64,000 nucleotides of DNA from CATOSK01 sp034423195 (GTDB lineage Bacteria > Chloroflexota > Dehalococcoidia > Lucifugimonadales > UBA3495). This document shows positions 7,313-16,343 of this stretch, piece after piece. The position numbers and the translations under genes are program-made. Under the pieces are notes generated by a model. It was given only the letters and a program-made list of their open reading frames with translations. It did not search any database and had not been told where the DNA came from. Positions within the stretch are counted from its first letter, which is position 1; each line of letters starts with the position of its first letter. The stretch lies in the NCBI GenBank assembly GCA_034423195.1, contig DAOUIZ010000037.1, positions 1 to 64,000 on the forward strand, in the 5' to 3' direction.

Positions 7313-8710
7313 ATGGCCTCACCAGAGCTGGACCTGATGGCCCACCTCATGCGCCGCGCCGGCTTCGGCGCCTCCCGCGATGAGCTGGAAGCCCGCGTGG
7401 AACGCGGCTACGAAGCCACGGTGGAGGAGCTGCTCAACCCCGAATCCCAGCAGCCCGCGGACCGCCTGGAGTTCCTGCGCTACCACCCCGGGTTCTGGAA
7501 GCCCGTCACCTCCCCGGGGATGGGCGCCGCCACCTGGCTCTACGACCTCATCAACACCCAGCGGGTGCTCCAGGAGAAGATGGCCCTTTTCTGGCACCAG
7601 GTCTTCGCCACCGGCCAGTCCAAGGTGGACCACTGGCACGAGATCCAGAACCAGATCGACCTCTTCAAGGAGCTGGGGATGGGCGACTACCGCTGGCTTC
7701 TCATTGAATTGGCCAAGAATCCCGCCATGATTTACTGGCTGGACAACTGCGACAACCACGTCTACGCCGTCAACGAAAACTGGGGCCGCGAGTTGCTGGA
7801 ACTGTTCAGCATGGGCGTCGGCAACTACACCGAGGACGACGTCCGGGAGTGCTCCCGCGCCTTCACCGGATGGACCATGTCCCCCAACATCCCCCGCAAC
7901 GCCTACGGCCGCTACGACTGGCAGTTCGAGTACCGGGAAGAGGACCACGACGACGAGGAAAAGACCTTCCTCGGACACACGGGAAACTTCGACGGCGGGG
8001 ACATTATCGACATCGTCTGCGCCCATCCAGCCACCGCCCGCTTCATCGCCCGCCACCTCTACAACTTCTTCGTGGCCGATGAAGCCCAGGTCCCCGCCTG
8101 GCAGGTGACCCCGCCCCGCGACCCGGAAGCCATCGAGACCCTGGCCCGGACCTTCATCGACTCCAGCTACGACATCGGCTCCGTCCTGCGGGTCCTCTTC
8201 CTCTCCGACTTCTTCAAGGAAGCCCGCTTCTCCCGCATCAAGAGCCCGGCGGAAATGGTCATCGGCACCCTGCGCCTCGTGGGAGGCTTCGAGTTCCCCG
8301 CCCCGGGCATCGGCAACCTGTCCAAGCAGCCCGGCTACATGGGGCAGGAACTCCTCAACCCCCCCAGCGTGGAAGGCTGGCACACCGGCTCGGAGTGGAT
8401 TAACAGCGGTACCCTGATGAAGCGCATCAACTTCGCCGCCGACATGATGGGAGACCCCGCCCGCCCCGGCGTCCAGGCCATCATCGAGCGCGTCCGGCGG
8501 GAGGGCGACATCGGCCCGGAGCGCATGGTGGACGCCTGCCTGGACCTGCTCGGGCCGATGGAAGTCACCGAGACCACCCGCCGGCAGTTGGTGGGACACG
8601 CCGCCGAGACCGGCCCGCTTTCCTGGGCCGCCGAATCCGAAGAATCCGCCAACCGGGTGGCCGAGATGCTCCAGCTAATCGTCGCCACCCGCGAATTCCA
8701 ATACGCCTGA
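7313..8710 (+). CDS. DUF1800 family protein
   Basis: This 465-residue protein belongs to the DUF1800 family (PF08811). It shows the N-terminal HLMRRAGFGASRDEL and the central ENWGRELLELFSMGVGNYTEDDV region, both hallmark segments of the family. GLY-rich LNPPSVEGWHTGSEW near residue 350 is also typical. The ATG at 7313 follows GGAGG with normal spacing; the preceding in-frame TTG lies inside that site. The biochemical role of the family is unknown. Family members usually sit beside a DUF1501 gene, as here, 67 bases downstream. No signal peptide is visible, although many homologues are exported. Confidence 0.9.
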   Translation: MASPELDLMAHLMRRAGFGASRDELEARVERGYEATVEELLNPESQQPADRLEFLRYHPGFWKPVTSPGMGAATWLYDLINTQRVLQEKMALFWHQVFATGQSKVDHWHEIQNQIDLFKELGMGDYRWLLIELAKNPAMIYWLDNCDNHVYAVNENWGRELLELFSMGVGNYTEDDVRECSRAFTGWTMSPNIPRNAYGRYDWQFEYREEDHDDEEKTFLGHTGNFDGGDIIDIVCAHPATARFIARHLYNFFVADEAQVPAWQVTPPRDPEAIETLARTFIDSSYDIGSVLRVLFLSDFFKEARFSRIKSPAEMVIGTLRLVGGFEFPAPGIGNLSKQPGYMGQELLNPPSVEGWHTGSEWINSGTLMKRINFAADMMGDPARPGVQAIIERVRREGDIGPERMVDACLDLLGPMEVTETTRRQLVGHAAETGPLSWAAESEESANRVAEMLQLIVATREFQYA

Positions 8711-8777
8711 TTAACCGGCCGAACCTTTAGTTTATGTAATCCTTCCCCACTCGCCTCCCGTACAAAGGAGAAAACCG

Positions 8778-9911
8778 ATGACCAGCAACAAGAAGGACCC
8801 GGTCCTGGTGGTGCTCCAGCTATCCGGCGGCAACGACTACCTCAACACCGTCATCCCCTACGACGACCCCATCTACCGGGACAGCCGCCCCGTGGTCGCC
8901 ATCCCGGAGAGCGACATCCTTCCCCTGACTGATGAGATCGGCCTGCACCCCACCATGGGCCCCATCCAGGATTTGTACCGGCAGGGCAACGTGGCCGTAG
9001 TCCACGGCGCCGGCTACCCCAACTCCGTCCGCTCCCACTTCCGCTCCATGGACATCTGGCACACCTGCGAGCCGGAGAAGATGGGCACCGAGGGCTGGCT
9101 GGGCCTGGCCACCCGCGACCTGGACCCCCGCAAGGAAAACGTGGTCACCACCGTCAGCTTCGGCCCGTCCATGTTCCGCGCCGTCGCCGTCCCCGGCGTC
9201 CCCGTCGCCTGCGTGGACAACCTGGAGAGCTACGGCCTCCTCACCGGCATCGCCGCCCAGCAGCAGCGGGAGAAGATTCTCAACCGCTTCACCCAGATGT
9301 ACACCCCCACCATCGGCTCCGACTTCGTCATGGACTACCTGGGTGACACGGGCCTCGAGGCCATGGCCGGCGCGGACATCCTCAAGGTGGCGCCGGAGAA
9401 ATACTCCTCCACCGTTGAGTACGCCGACACCACCATCGCCGCCAAGCTGAAGGGCATCGCCCAGATTCACCTGGCCGACGTGGGCACGCGCATCTTCTAC
9501 TGCGACCACGGCAGCTTCGACTCCCACGCCAACCAGCTTGGGATGCACGCCCAGCTCTGGACCGACGTTTCCAACGCCATCGGCGACTTCTTCGCCGACC
9601 TGCGGGAGCACGACGCCGCCGACAACGTGGTGATGGTCCTGTTCTCCGAGTTCGGACGCCGCGTTCGGGACAACGGTTCCGGCACCGACCACGGCGCAGC
9701 CGGTCCGGCCTTTGCCATCGGCGATCCGGTCATCGGCGGTGAGTACAGCGAATACCCCTCCCGCAAGCCCGAGGACCTCACCCAGGGAGATCTCATGCCC
9801 AACCTGGACTTCCGCGGCTTCTACTCCACCGTACTCGAGGACTGGCTGGGCCTGGACGCCGTCCCCATCGTCCACGGCAACTTCGAAAAGCCCCGCTTCC
9901 TGGGCACATAG
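8778..9911 (+). CDS. DUF1501 family protein
   Basis: This 377-residue protein belongs to the DUF1501 family (PF07394), which is distantly related to the alkaline phosphatase/sulfatase superfamily. It shows VVLQLSGGNDYLNTVIPYDD at the N-terminus, VVHGAGYPNSVRSHFRSMDIW near residue 75, and the C-terminal SEFGRRVRDNGSGTDHGAAGP motif with the conserved Gly-Thr-Asp-His-Gly. The latter resembles a metal-binding site. Many homologues carry a twin-arginine signal; this one starts directly with MTSNKKDP and appears cytoplasmic. AAAGGAG precedes ATG. It is paired with DUF1800 upstream and an NHL-repeat protein downstream, probably as one operon. Confidence 0.9.
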   Translation: MTSNKKDPVLVVLQLSGGNDYLNTVIPYDDPIYRDSRPVVAIPESDILPLTDEIGLHPTMGPIQDLYRQGNVAVVHGAGYPNSVRSHFRSMDIWHTCEPEKMGTEGWLGLATRDLDPRKENVVTTVSFGPSMFRAVAVPGVPVACVDNLESYGLLTGIAAQQQREKILNRFTQMYTPTIGSDFVMDYLGDTGLEAMAGADILKVAPEKYSSTVEYADTTIAAKLKGIAQIHLADVGTRIFYCDHGSFDSHANQLGMHAQLWTDVSNAIGDFFADLREHDAADNVVMVLFSEFGRRVRDNGSGTDHGAAGPAFAIGDPVIGGEYSEYPSRKPEDLTQGDLMPNLDFRGFYSTVLEDWLGLDAVPIVHGNFEKPRFLGT

Positions 9912-9973
9912 CTCTTCTGTCGTCCCTTTCAGGGACAGGACCAGGCAAACATGACCAGGGAATCAGGAGCAAT

Positions 9974-11023
9974 ATGGTTACGCAGCTAGTTGCCGGAAGG
10001 GTCTTCGACTACGCCCGCACCGTGGGACGCGGGGGCATCTCCGGCGCCGGTTTCAATTCCCCCGCCGACGTGGCCTTGGGTGACGGCGATTATGTCTACG
10101 TCCTCAACCGGGGCTGGGAGTTCGTCACCAACGTGCCCTGGAACCGCACCGCCCGCGGCACCCGCATCAGCATCGTTTCCATCGGCGGCGAGGACGGGGA
10201 CGAGGAGTTCGTTTCCGAGTTCAGCAAGTACGGCGACGGTGAAGGCGAGTTCATCTGGCCCGCCGGCATCGCCCTGGACCGCCAAAGCAACGTCTACGTC
10301 ACCGACGAGTGGCTCAACCGGGTCTCCGTTTTCGACCGCGACGGGAACCACCTGGCCGCCTGGGGTTCCTCCGGGGACGCTCCCGGAGAGTTCAATGGTC
10401 CCTCCGGCATCGCCCTGGACGCGGACGACAACGTCTACGTGGTGGACAGCCGCAACCATCGGATACAGCGGTTTTCCACCTCGGGCGAGTTCCAGGCCGC
10501 CTGGGGTGTTCACGGTGCGGAATTGGGGGAATTTGACGGCCCCTGGGGAATCACCCTGGACGGCGAGGGCAGCGTCTACGTCGCCGACCACAAGAACGAC
10601 CGGGTGCAGAAACTGTCTCCCGACGGGGAACCCGTCACATCCTTCGGTTCTTCCGGCAGCGGGCGGGGCCGGCTGTCCCGCCCCTCCGGGGTCGCGGTGG
10701 ACCCGGACGGAGACGTCTATGTGGCGGACTGGGCCAACAACCGCGTCCAGGTCTACGGCGGAGACGGAAAGTTCGTCACCACCTTCCGCGGCGACGCTCA
10801 GGAATTGAGCAAGTGGGCCAAAATGGTGGTGGACGTCAGCTCCGAGACCATCAAGCGCCGCCGCGAGGTCCGCAGCCTGGAACCCGAATGGAGGCTGGCC
10901 CTCCCCCGTTCCGTCGCCTTCGACGCTCGCCGCAACCGCATCCTCATCGCCGACACCCAGCGCAACCGCCTCCAGGTCTATGCCAAGCTCAAGGACTACT
11001 CCGAACCCCAGCGCAACATCTAG
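9974..11023 (+). CDS. NHL-repeat beta-propeller protein
   Basis: This 349-residue protein is built almost entirely of NHL repeats, each ending in a variant of YVxDxxNxRVQ. Clear copies occur as VYVTDEWLNRVSVF, VYVVDSRNHRIQRF, VYVADHKNDRVQKL, VYVADWANNRVQVY and LIADTQRNRLQVY, with FxxPxGIALD before each. This predicts a five- or six-bladed propeller used for binding or scaffolding. No signal peptide or membrane segment is visible. CAGGAG lies 4 bases before ATG. It follows the DUF1501 gene by 62 bases, so it is probably the third member of the same transcript. Catalytic function is not indicated. Confidence 0.9.
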   Translation: MVTQLVAGRVFDYARTVGRGGISGAGFNSPADVALGDGDYVYVLNRGWEFVTNVPWNRTARGTRISIVSIGGEDGDEEFVSEFSKYGDGEGEFIWPAGIALDRQSNVYVTDEWLNRVSVFDRDGNHLAAWGSSGDAPGEFNGPSGIALDADDNVYVVDSRNHRIQRFSTSGEFQAAWGVHGAELGEFDGPWGITLDGEGSVYVADHKNDRVQKLSPDGEPVTSFGSSGSGRGRLSRPSGVAVDPDGDVYVADWANNRVQVYGGDGKFVTTFRGDAQELSKWAKMVVDVSSETIKRRREVRSLEPEWRLALPRSVAFDARRNRILIADTQRNRLQVYAKLKDYSEPQRNI

Positions 11024-11109
11024 GGTACGGGGCAATTTGAACGACCATCCATCACCCCACAATGGCGGGAGCTGTTAGCGATGGAATGCCGCGTTTGGGA
11101 AGATGGAGC

Positions 11110-11805
11110 ATGAGCAAGTACCTGGCGGTTGCTGCGATGCTTCTATTGATGGTTGCGTGCAGCGGCGCGGCCGCTCCCTCGCCAGAGCCCACGGCAACGC
11201 CGAGACCTACTCCTACCACCCCGCCGGAACCAACGGCAACGCCGAGACCTACTCCCACGACCCCGCTGGAACCGGCGGCGTCACCGACTCCCATTCCCAC
11301 GTTTGCGCCACCGGCCAAAGAAGCCGAGCGTCTCGCGGTCATAGTCGACCCTCGCCTGACAGCTATCAGGAAAAAGATGGAGTCAGTCGAGCCGGTCTGG
11401 ACGGTATATTTTCATAGTGATGACTGGCAGACGCCTGGAAAAAAGACGTTGATGAATGACGTGTTCGAACTGGTGAAGCTGGAGAACGTCGCCACCCACG
11501 AGGGATACCGGGAAATCACGCCGGAAATGGTCGTCACCATCGAACCCGACATCATCGTTGCGGACTCGCTAGAAAGCGTGGTGGGAAACCCCGAATTGGC
11601 GGGCCTGCACATGGTCAAGGAGACCGGCCATATCCCGCACCATATCTTCGTATTGAGCGAAGGTCTCTCCTTCAACTTGAACAACCCTCGTTTCATGGAA
11701 GCCGTGAAGGAATTGGCCGCTTTTGCCTACCCGGAGGCTTTCCCGGAAGAGGAAAAAGCTCAGGAGGGGCATACCCATCAAGAAGGGGAGAAACACTCCC
11801 ACTAG
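11110..11805 (+). CDS. lipoprotein, half-size periplasmic metal/cobalamin-type binding domain
   Basis: The ATG at 11110 gives 231 residues and places MSKYLAVAAMLLLMVACSG at the N-terminus, a clean lipoprotein signal with its Cys lipobox. A spacer of two identical 14-residue EPTATPRPTPTTP units follows. The remaining part resembles only the C-terminal lobe of the Fe-siderophore/vitamin B12 binding family (PF01497): TLMNDVFELVKLENVA then EITPEMVVTIEPDIIVAD. The usual N-terminal lobe is absent. The C-terminus is His-rich (HTHQEGEKHSH), suggesting metal binding. No permease or ATPase gene is adjacent. It is membrane-anchored outside the cytoplasm. An earlier in-frame start at 11062 would bury the signal peptide. 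Confidence 0.75.
   Translation: MSKYLAVAAMLLLMVACSGAAAPSPEPTATPRPTPTTPPEPTATPRPTPTTPLEPAASPTPIPTFAPPAKEAERLAVIVDPRLTAIRKKMESVEPVWTVYFHSDDWQTPGKKTLMNDVFELVKLENVATHEGYREITPEMVVTIEPDIIVADSLESVVGNPELAGLHMVKETGHIPHHIFVLSEGLSFNLNNPRFMEAVKELAAFAYPEAFPEEEKAQEGHTHQEGEKHSH
11185..11268 (+). repeat. 42-base tandem duplication inside the lipoprotein gene
   Basis: Two 42-base units encode the repeated Thr-Pro linker (14 residues each). They differ at only a few positions, mostly synonymous, so the duplication is recent or conserved by selection for linker length. Confidence 0.85.
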
Positions 11806-11902
11806 CCGGCAAGGGCATCGCTGGGGTGGCCGCCGAATGTCAAAACGCCGCGGCACATGACAAGCATCCCAGGCGCGCTTTTCCCCTTTCTTTGGAGCCA
11901 TC

Positions 11903-12232
11903 ATGGACCCCAACCAGCAGGCCCGCTACCTCGCCTTGGCCTCCGCCAACCCTGATTGGCTCTGCTCCGACGTCCCAACGGAAATCCTGGAAGAATGTTC
12001 CTTCGCCGGCGACGAGCCCACCGGCTTTCTCAACGCCTTCTTCGCCGCCGGCCACGGCCAGTGGCTGCACCGCAACCACGGCATCCCCCCTTCGGCCGTC
12101 GAGCCGGAACGGATGCAGCGCGCCGCCCTCCTCCTCTGGATTCGCGCCTGCGAGCTATACACCAGCCACCTCTACCAGCGGCCCGGCCCCAACTGGGAGC
12201 AGCCCTTCTTCTCCGACGAAGGACTCTACTAG
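11903..12232 (+). CDS. small orphan protein
   Basis: This 109-residue, Trp- and Pro-containing soluble protein matches no family I recognise. It starts MDPNQQARYLALASANPDW and has a central helix-rich part (MQRAALLLWIRACELYTSHLY). TTGGAG lies 6 bases before ATG. It is flanked by about 100 bases upstream and 370 downstream, so it is probably transcribed alone or with the lipoprotein. Codon use matches the neighbouring genes, which supports it being real. Overlapping frames on both strands are long because of the high GC content, so the call is moderate. Confidence 0.6.
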   Translation: MDPNQQARYLALASANPDWLCSDVPTEILEECSFAGDEPTGFLNAFFAAGHGQWLHRNHGIPPSAVEPERMQRAALLLWIRACELYTSHLYQRPGPNWEQPFFSDEGLY

Positions 12233-12603
12233 CCCTCCCGCCGTACATTCCTGCACTGCACCGTCCCCGTCACCCTCCCCGCCGGTTTGATGACGCCCGG
12301 CCCCTTCCCTGCAAAGTTCTGGGTGGACTATCATATTGGTAAGCCCATTGTTGCCGTTGCTGTCCCTCCCGCTGGGAACCCGCACTACTGGCCAGGAACA
12401 CCATCCCTTCGGGAGATGAAGCAAAATGTGGCAAAATGTGGCAGTATTTTTTCAGCTTGGTCCCCAGATACTGCCCTCAAATTTCCCCTAGCATGCCTTC
12501 CGAACTCGTTACTCGTGCGCCCTTTCCGCTTTTCTGCTAGAGTCCCTTGGGCGGGAACTCCAACGGGTCCCGCAGCCATCCAAATTCCGGGAGGAAACAC
12601 CAG
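12233..12603. other. intergenic region before the dienelactone hydrolase
   Basis: This is a 371-base gap. It contains a perfect tandem direct repeat of GCAAAATGTG at 12421-12440 followed by an AT-rich GCAGTATTTTTT, and no plausible gene. A GGGAGGA ribosome binding site for the next gene closes it. Confidence 0.5.
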
Positions 12604-13317
12604 ATGCCATCCTTTACCGATACCCTTACCGTCAACGGCGAGAGCATGGAGATGTACGCCAGCATCCCCAGCGGCCCCGGGCCGCATCCCGCCGTGGTCA
12701 TCGCCTTCCACGTCGGCGGCGTTGACGAGTTCGACAAGGTCATGGCCGACCGCCTCGCCGAGGAAGGCTATGTCGCCGTCGTCCCCGACCTCTTCCACCG
12801 CTTCACCGACGAACAGCTTAACGGCCCTCGACTGGAGCGCCTCAACTACCTCAGCGACCCCGACATCATCGCCGACATGAACGCCGCCGTGGACTTCCTC
12901 AAGGGACAGTCCGCCGTGGACAGCGAACGGATTGGCGTTACCGGCTTCTGCATGGGCGGAAGGGTTACCTGGCTCATGGCCGCCGTCAACCCCATCTTCA
13001 AGTGCGCCGTCCCCTTCTACGGCGGCAGCATTATGTCGCCCTGGGGCGCCGCCGAAAAGTCTCCCTTCGACCTGACCGGCGGCATCAACTGCCCCATGCT
13101 CTTCCACTTCGGCGCCACCGACGGCAACCCCTCTCCCGAGGACGAGGTCAAGCTGGATGCCGAGTTGACCCGGCTCGGCAAGGAGCACACCTTCCATTCC
13201 TACGAGGGCGCTGGCCACGCCTTCATGGACTGGACCAACCCCGACCGCTACCACCAGGCCGCCGCCGAGGCCGCCTGGCCCCGCACACTGGAGTTCCTGG
13301 CCGCTCACCTCAAGTAA
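12604..13317 (+). CDS. dienelactone hydrolase family protein
   Basis: This 237-residue alpha/beta hydrolase has a Cys nucleophile. The nucleophile elbow GFCMGGR holds Cys116; Asp173 (GATDGN) and His205 (GAGHAF) complete the Cys-Asp-His triad of dienelactone hydrolases. The family hydrolyses dienelactone in chlorocatechol breakdown, but most homologues act on other esters or lactones. The ATG at 12604 is preceded by GGGAGGA at 12590-12596; the in-frame ORF upstream is not conserved. It is soluble and cytoplasmic. A strong hairpin follows. It is not linked to other aromatic-degradation genes here, so the substrate is unknown. Confidence 0.9.
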   Translation: MPSFTDTLTVNGESMEMYASIPSGPGPHPAVVIAFHVGGVDEFDKVMADRLAEEGYVAVVPDLFHRFTDEQLNGPRLERLNYLSDPDIIADMNAAVDFLKGQSAVDSERIGVTGFCMGGRVTWLMAAVNPIFKCAVPFYGGSIMSPWGAAEKSPFDLTGGINCPMLFHFGATDGNPSPEDEVKLDAELTRLGKEHTFHSYEGAGHAFMDWTNPDRYHQAAAEAAWPRTLEFLAAHLK

Positions 13318-13348
13318 GCCCGGCCGGAGCAGTCCCCCTGGTATAGAT

Positions 13349-13373
13349 GGGCCGCCGGAAGGACCGGCGGCCC
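13349..13373 (+). terminator. hairpin after the dienelactone hydrolase gene
   Basis: A perfect 10-bp stem (GGGCCGCCGG / CCGGCGGCCC) has a 5-base AAGGA loop. It lacks a U-tract, so it may be a weak terminator or an mRNA-stabilising 3' hairpin. Confidence 0.5.
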
Positions 13374-13422
13374 GCCTTCAGTCTCACCCCCCCGCTCTTA
13401 TCCCCCAAAAAGGCAGGCCCCC

Positions 13423-14532
13423 ATGACCGGACGAATCAGGATGGCCCAGGAACTTGACCGGGTCCCGTCTATGACGGTGCCCCTGGACTCCCAGCAGGAG
13501 CTCCGGTTCCAGCGCTTGATGGAACGGATTATCCTCGTCGACTTGCACCAGCACCCCATGGTCCTGCCGGAGCGCATGGAGGAACTGACCGACTACCTGC
13601 GGACCGACGACTACCTCTGGGGCTACGAGGCCGTCAAGGCCGGCGGATGGACCGCCGTAGCCACCGCCAACTTCTTCCGGGGTCTGGTCGGCACCCCCGA
13701 CCTGTCCATGGTCGAGTTCGACGATGTGGCCCAGGAAGTGGCGTTGATGCTCTCCGACCTCAACCGGCGGGATGACGTCGCCCGCATTTCCGGCCCGGAC
13801 GACATTCTCGCCGCCAAGGAACGGGGCGTCGCCGGATTCTTCCCCACCCTCGAACACCTCGCCATCGGCAACGACCTCAACCGCCTCGACGTTCTGTACG
13901 GTATGGGGATTCGCCTGGCCGGCCTGACCTACAACCGCAAGAACTACATCGGCGACGGCCAGTTTGAACGGAACGACGGAGGGTTGAGCAATTTCGGCAT
14001 CGCCGTCGTCGAGCGCATGAACGACCTCGGCATGGTCATCGACGTTTCCCACGCCTCCTTCAACACCGCCATGGACGCCATCCGCTTCTCCCACGCTCCC
14101 ATCGCCTTCAGCCACAACGCCGCCTATTCCCTGCGTGCCGTCCCCCGCTGCCGCAACGACGAGGAACTGCTTGCCTGCGCCGAAAAGGGCGGGATCATCG
14201 CCGTCACCGCCGTTCCCAACTCCCTCAGCGACGACCCCAAGCAGGACATCGAGTGCGTCCTCGACCACTACGACTACATGGTCAACCTCGTCGGTGTGGA
14301 CAGCGTCGGAATCGGCACCGACACCAACGTCGGGAACCACGTGGACTTCCACCGGGTCGTCCTGGGACGCAGCCCGGAACAGCTCCCGGCTCCCTACCTG
14401 GACGGGCTGGAATCACCCCAGGACGGGATGAACATCGTCCGGGGACTTATCCGTCGCGGCTATTCCGACGAGGCCATCGAAAAGATAGCCGGCGGCAACG
14501 CCCTGGCCTTCCTGCGCCGGGTCATGGACTGA
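13423..14532 (+). CDS. M19 family dipeptidase (renal/membrane dipeptidase-like)
   Basis: This 369-residue metal-dependent TIM-barrel hydrolase of peptidase family M19 typically cleaves dipeptides, including D-residue dipeptides. Predicted zinc ligands are His42 and His44 (VDLHQHP), the bridging Glu144 (FPTLEHL), His210 (IDVSHAS) and His231 (FSHNAAYS). GIGTDTNVG near 302-310 supplies the conserved Asp. No signal peptide or lipid anchor is visible, so it should be cytoplasmic. Starts at ATG 13423 or at the in-frame ATG of MAQELDR six codons later are both possible. Possible substrates are peptide nutrients or cell-wall dipeptides. Confidence 0.9.
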   Translation: MTGRIRMAQELDRVPSMTVPLDSQQELRFQRLMERIILVDLHQHPMVLPERMEELTDYLRTDDYLWGYEAVKAGGWTAVATANFFRGLVGTPDLSMVEFDDVAQEVALMLSDLNRRDDVARISGPDDILAAKERGVAGFFPTLEHLAIGNDLNRLDVLYGMGIRLAGLTYNRKNYIGDGQFERNDGGLSNFGIAVVERMNDLGMVIDVSHASFNTAMDAIRFSHAPIAFSHNAAYSLRAVPRCRNDEELLACAEKGGIIAVTAVPNSLSDDPKQDIECVLDHYDYMVNLVGVDSVGIGTDTNVGNHVDFHRVVLGRSPEQLPAPYLDGLESPQDGMNIVRGLIRRGYSDEAIEKIAGGNALAFLRRVMD

Positions 14533-14562
14533 CCGGACCGGGGTAGAAAGGCCGGAGCCCCT

Positions 14563-14964
14563 CTAAACGTTTATCTCAATGCCCCGCGCTTCCGCTTCGG
14601 ATACGCAATCAGGACAGAGAATTTCCAGGGACAGGCTGGTGGCCGTCCAGATGTTCGCGCTCTCGAACCCGCACAGGAACTGGGGGATCATTTCCTCGAA
14701 TGACGACGCGAACAGGGCTTCGACGTAATGGACGCTCCCGGTGCGTTCTGCGTTGGCCCACCACCACGGGATGAACGTCCGCCCCATCTCGGCCGCCACC
14801 GCCGAGCTCATCCAACCTTTTTCCGGCATTTCCACCACCCACCCGCGCTCATTGGGGTCGGGATTGCGGTAAGCCTTCAACTCCCCATTGTGGATGCACT
14901 GCCGGATTTCCGATGTGGCGAGATGCAATCGCCGGGAGGCTTCCTGGATTGAAACCAGTTCCAT
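14563..14964 (-). CDS. small protein with N-terminal helix-turn-helix
   Basis: This 133-residue protein starts MELVSIQEASRRLHLATSEIRQCIHNGELKAYR, a MerR/excisionase-type winged HTH pattern with the closing Asn-Gly-Glu-Leu wing. The C-terminal half (about 55-133) has Trp-rich WWWANAER and a CPDC pair near the end, matching no family I know. The ATG at 14964 follows GAGGAAGG; the frame extends upstream but the extension is not protein-like. It is the last gene of a leftward operon behind the M20 hydrolase. It could be a DNA-binding regulator of that operon. Confidence 0.65.
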   Translation of the reverse strand: MELVSIQEASRRLHLATSEIRQCIHNGELKAYRNPDPNERGWVVEMPEKGWMSSAVAAEMGRTFIPWWWANAERTGSVHYVEALFASSFEEMIPQFLCGFESANIWTATSLSLEILCPDCVSEAEARGIEINV

Positions 14965-15056
14965 GTTGGCGCCTTCCTCTTGGCTTGACGTGCGGTAACG
15001 GGATTCTACGGCCCGGCTCGGCCTTGATGATACCACTCCCAGGCAACTAAGCTGCT

Positions 15057-16298
15057 TCAGCCCCTCCGGTCGGCCAACAGCAGAAGCTCCAACAACACCT
15101 GCGCTCCATTGGCGCATGACTCCGGCGTGGAATATTCCCCGGGGGAATGGCTGACGCCGTCCACGCTGGGGACGAATATCATCGCCGCGTCGGTGATGCC
15201 GGCCATGGACTGGGCGTCGTGGCCCGCCCCGCTGGGGACCCGCTGGTGGGATAGCCCGGCCCGCTCCGCCGCCGCCGCCACCAACTCCTGCATTTCTCCG
15301 CCGATGGGAGCGGACTGCGTGGCCTCGAACCTGGTTATGTCAATGCTCACTCCGTCCCGCGCGGCGATTCCTCCCGCCACGGAACGTATCTCCGCGTCGG
15401 CCGCTGCCAGGGATGCCATGTCCAGGTCCCGGAACTCAAACCCCACTTTTACCTGTCCCGGGATGACGTTCACCGCCCCGGGATAAGCCTGGATGGTCCC
15501 CGCCGTGCCCACCCGGCACACCTCCAGCTCCGACGCCATCCGCTGCACCTCCAGCACCAGGCGGGACGCGCTGACCAGGGCATCGTGCCGGCCCGACATC
15601 GGGGTCGTTCCTGCATGGTTGGGCGTCCCCACAATGTCGGCTTCGTAAACCCAGCGCCCGGTGATTCCGGTGACAACTCCGATGGGGATGCCCGACTGGT
15701 GCAGCGTCGGGCCCTGCTCGATGTGCAGTTCCAGGTAGGCGGCCAGCTCCCCCGGCTGCCGCGCCGCCCGCTGCACCCGGTCCATGTTCCCCTGGATGTC
15801 CGCCAGACGGGAGCTCATCAACACCCCTTCGTCGTCCACCGCCGTCAGGTCGCCGGGTTCCAGCGTTCCCGCCATGGCCCGGCTCCCGAACAGCCAGCGG
15901 TGGAATCGGGTGCCCTCCTCATTGGTGAACACCAGCACTTCCACCGGATGCCGGAGGGATACACCGGCTTCGGACAGGGCCTGCACCACTTCGATGCCGC
16001 CCATCACGCCCAGGGCGCCGTCGTACTTACCCCCGTTGGGGACGGTGTCAATGTGCGACCCCATGGCGATGGCCGGCAGGGTGGGGTTGGAACCTTCCCG
16101 GCGGGCGATGATGTTCCCGCCCGGGTCGATACGCACTTCCATCCCGGCCCGCCGCATCAGGGACATGGTGTAGTCCCGCCCCGCCACGTCCGCCGGAGTG
16201 AAGGCGAGGCGCTGCATACCGTCCGGGGAGTCTCCGAAACGGCCTAACTCCTCCAGGGTTTGGTTCAGGCGTCGCGGGCTTATTGCGGCTTCAGCCAT
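15057..16298 (-). CDS. M20 family amidohydrolase (allantoate/N-carbamoyl-amino-acid hydrolase type)
   Basis: This 413-residue di-metal hydrolase is of the type that removes carbamoyl groups from allantoate, ureidoglycolate or N-carbamoyl-L-amino acids. Metal ligands follow the family order: His82 (GSHIDTV), Asp93 (GGKYDGALG), Glu127-Glu128 (FTNEEGTRF), His192 (LELHIEQGP) and a C-terminal His (DGVSHSPGEYS). The LELHIEQGP signature separates this subfamily from aminoacylases. GGAAGG precedes ATG. It lies 45 bases downstream of the large alpha/beta hydrolase in the same leftward operon. Nitrogen scavenging from ureides or carbamoyl compounds is the likely role; the exact substrate is open. Confidence 0.9.
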   Translation of the reverse strand: MAEAAISPRRLNQTLEELGRFGDSPDGMQRLAFTPADVAGRDYTMSLMRRAGMEVRIDPGGNIIARREGSNPTLPAIAMGSHIDTVPNGGKYDGALGVMGGIEVVQALSEAGVSLRHPVEVLVFTNEEGTRFHRWLFGSRAMAGTLEPGDLTAVDDEGVLMSSRLADIQGNMDRVQRAARQPGELAAYLELHIEQGPTLHQSGIPIGVVTGITGRWVYEADIVGTPNHAGTTPMSGRHDALVSASRLVLEVQRMASELEVCRVGTAGTIQAYPGAVNVIPGQVKVGFEFRDLDMASLAAADAEIRSVAGGIAARDGVSIDITRFEATQSAPIGGEMQELVAAAAERAGLSHQRVPSGAGHDAQSMAGITDAAMIFVPSVDGVSHSPGEYSTPESCANGAQVLLELLLLADRRG

Positions 16299-16343
16299 CG
16301 GCCTTCCTTTCTTCCAGGGTCGGGTTGGTGTTACCGGATTGGG

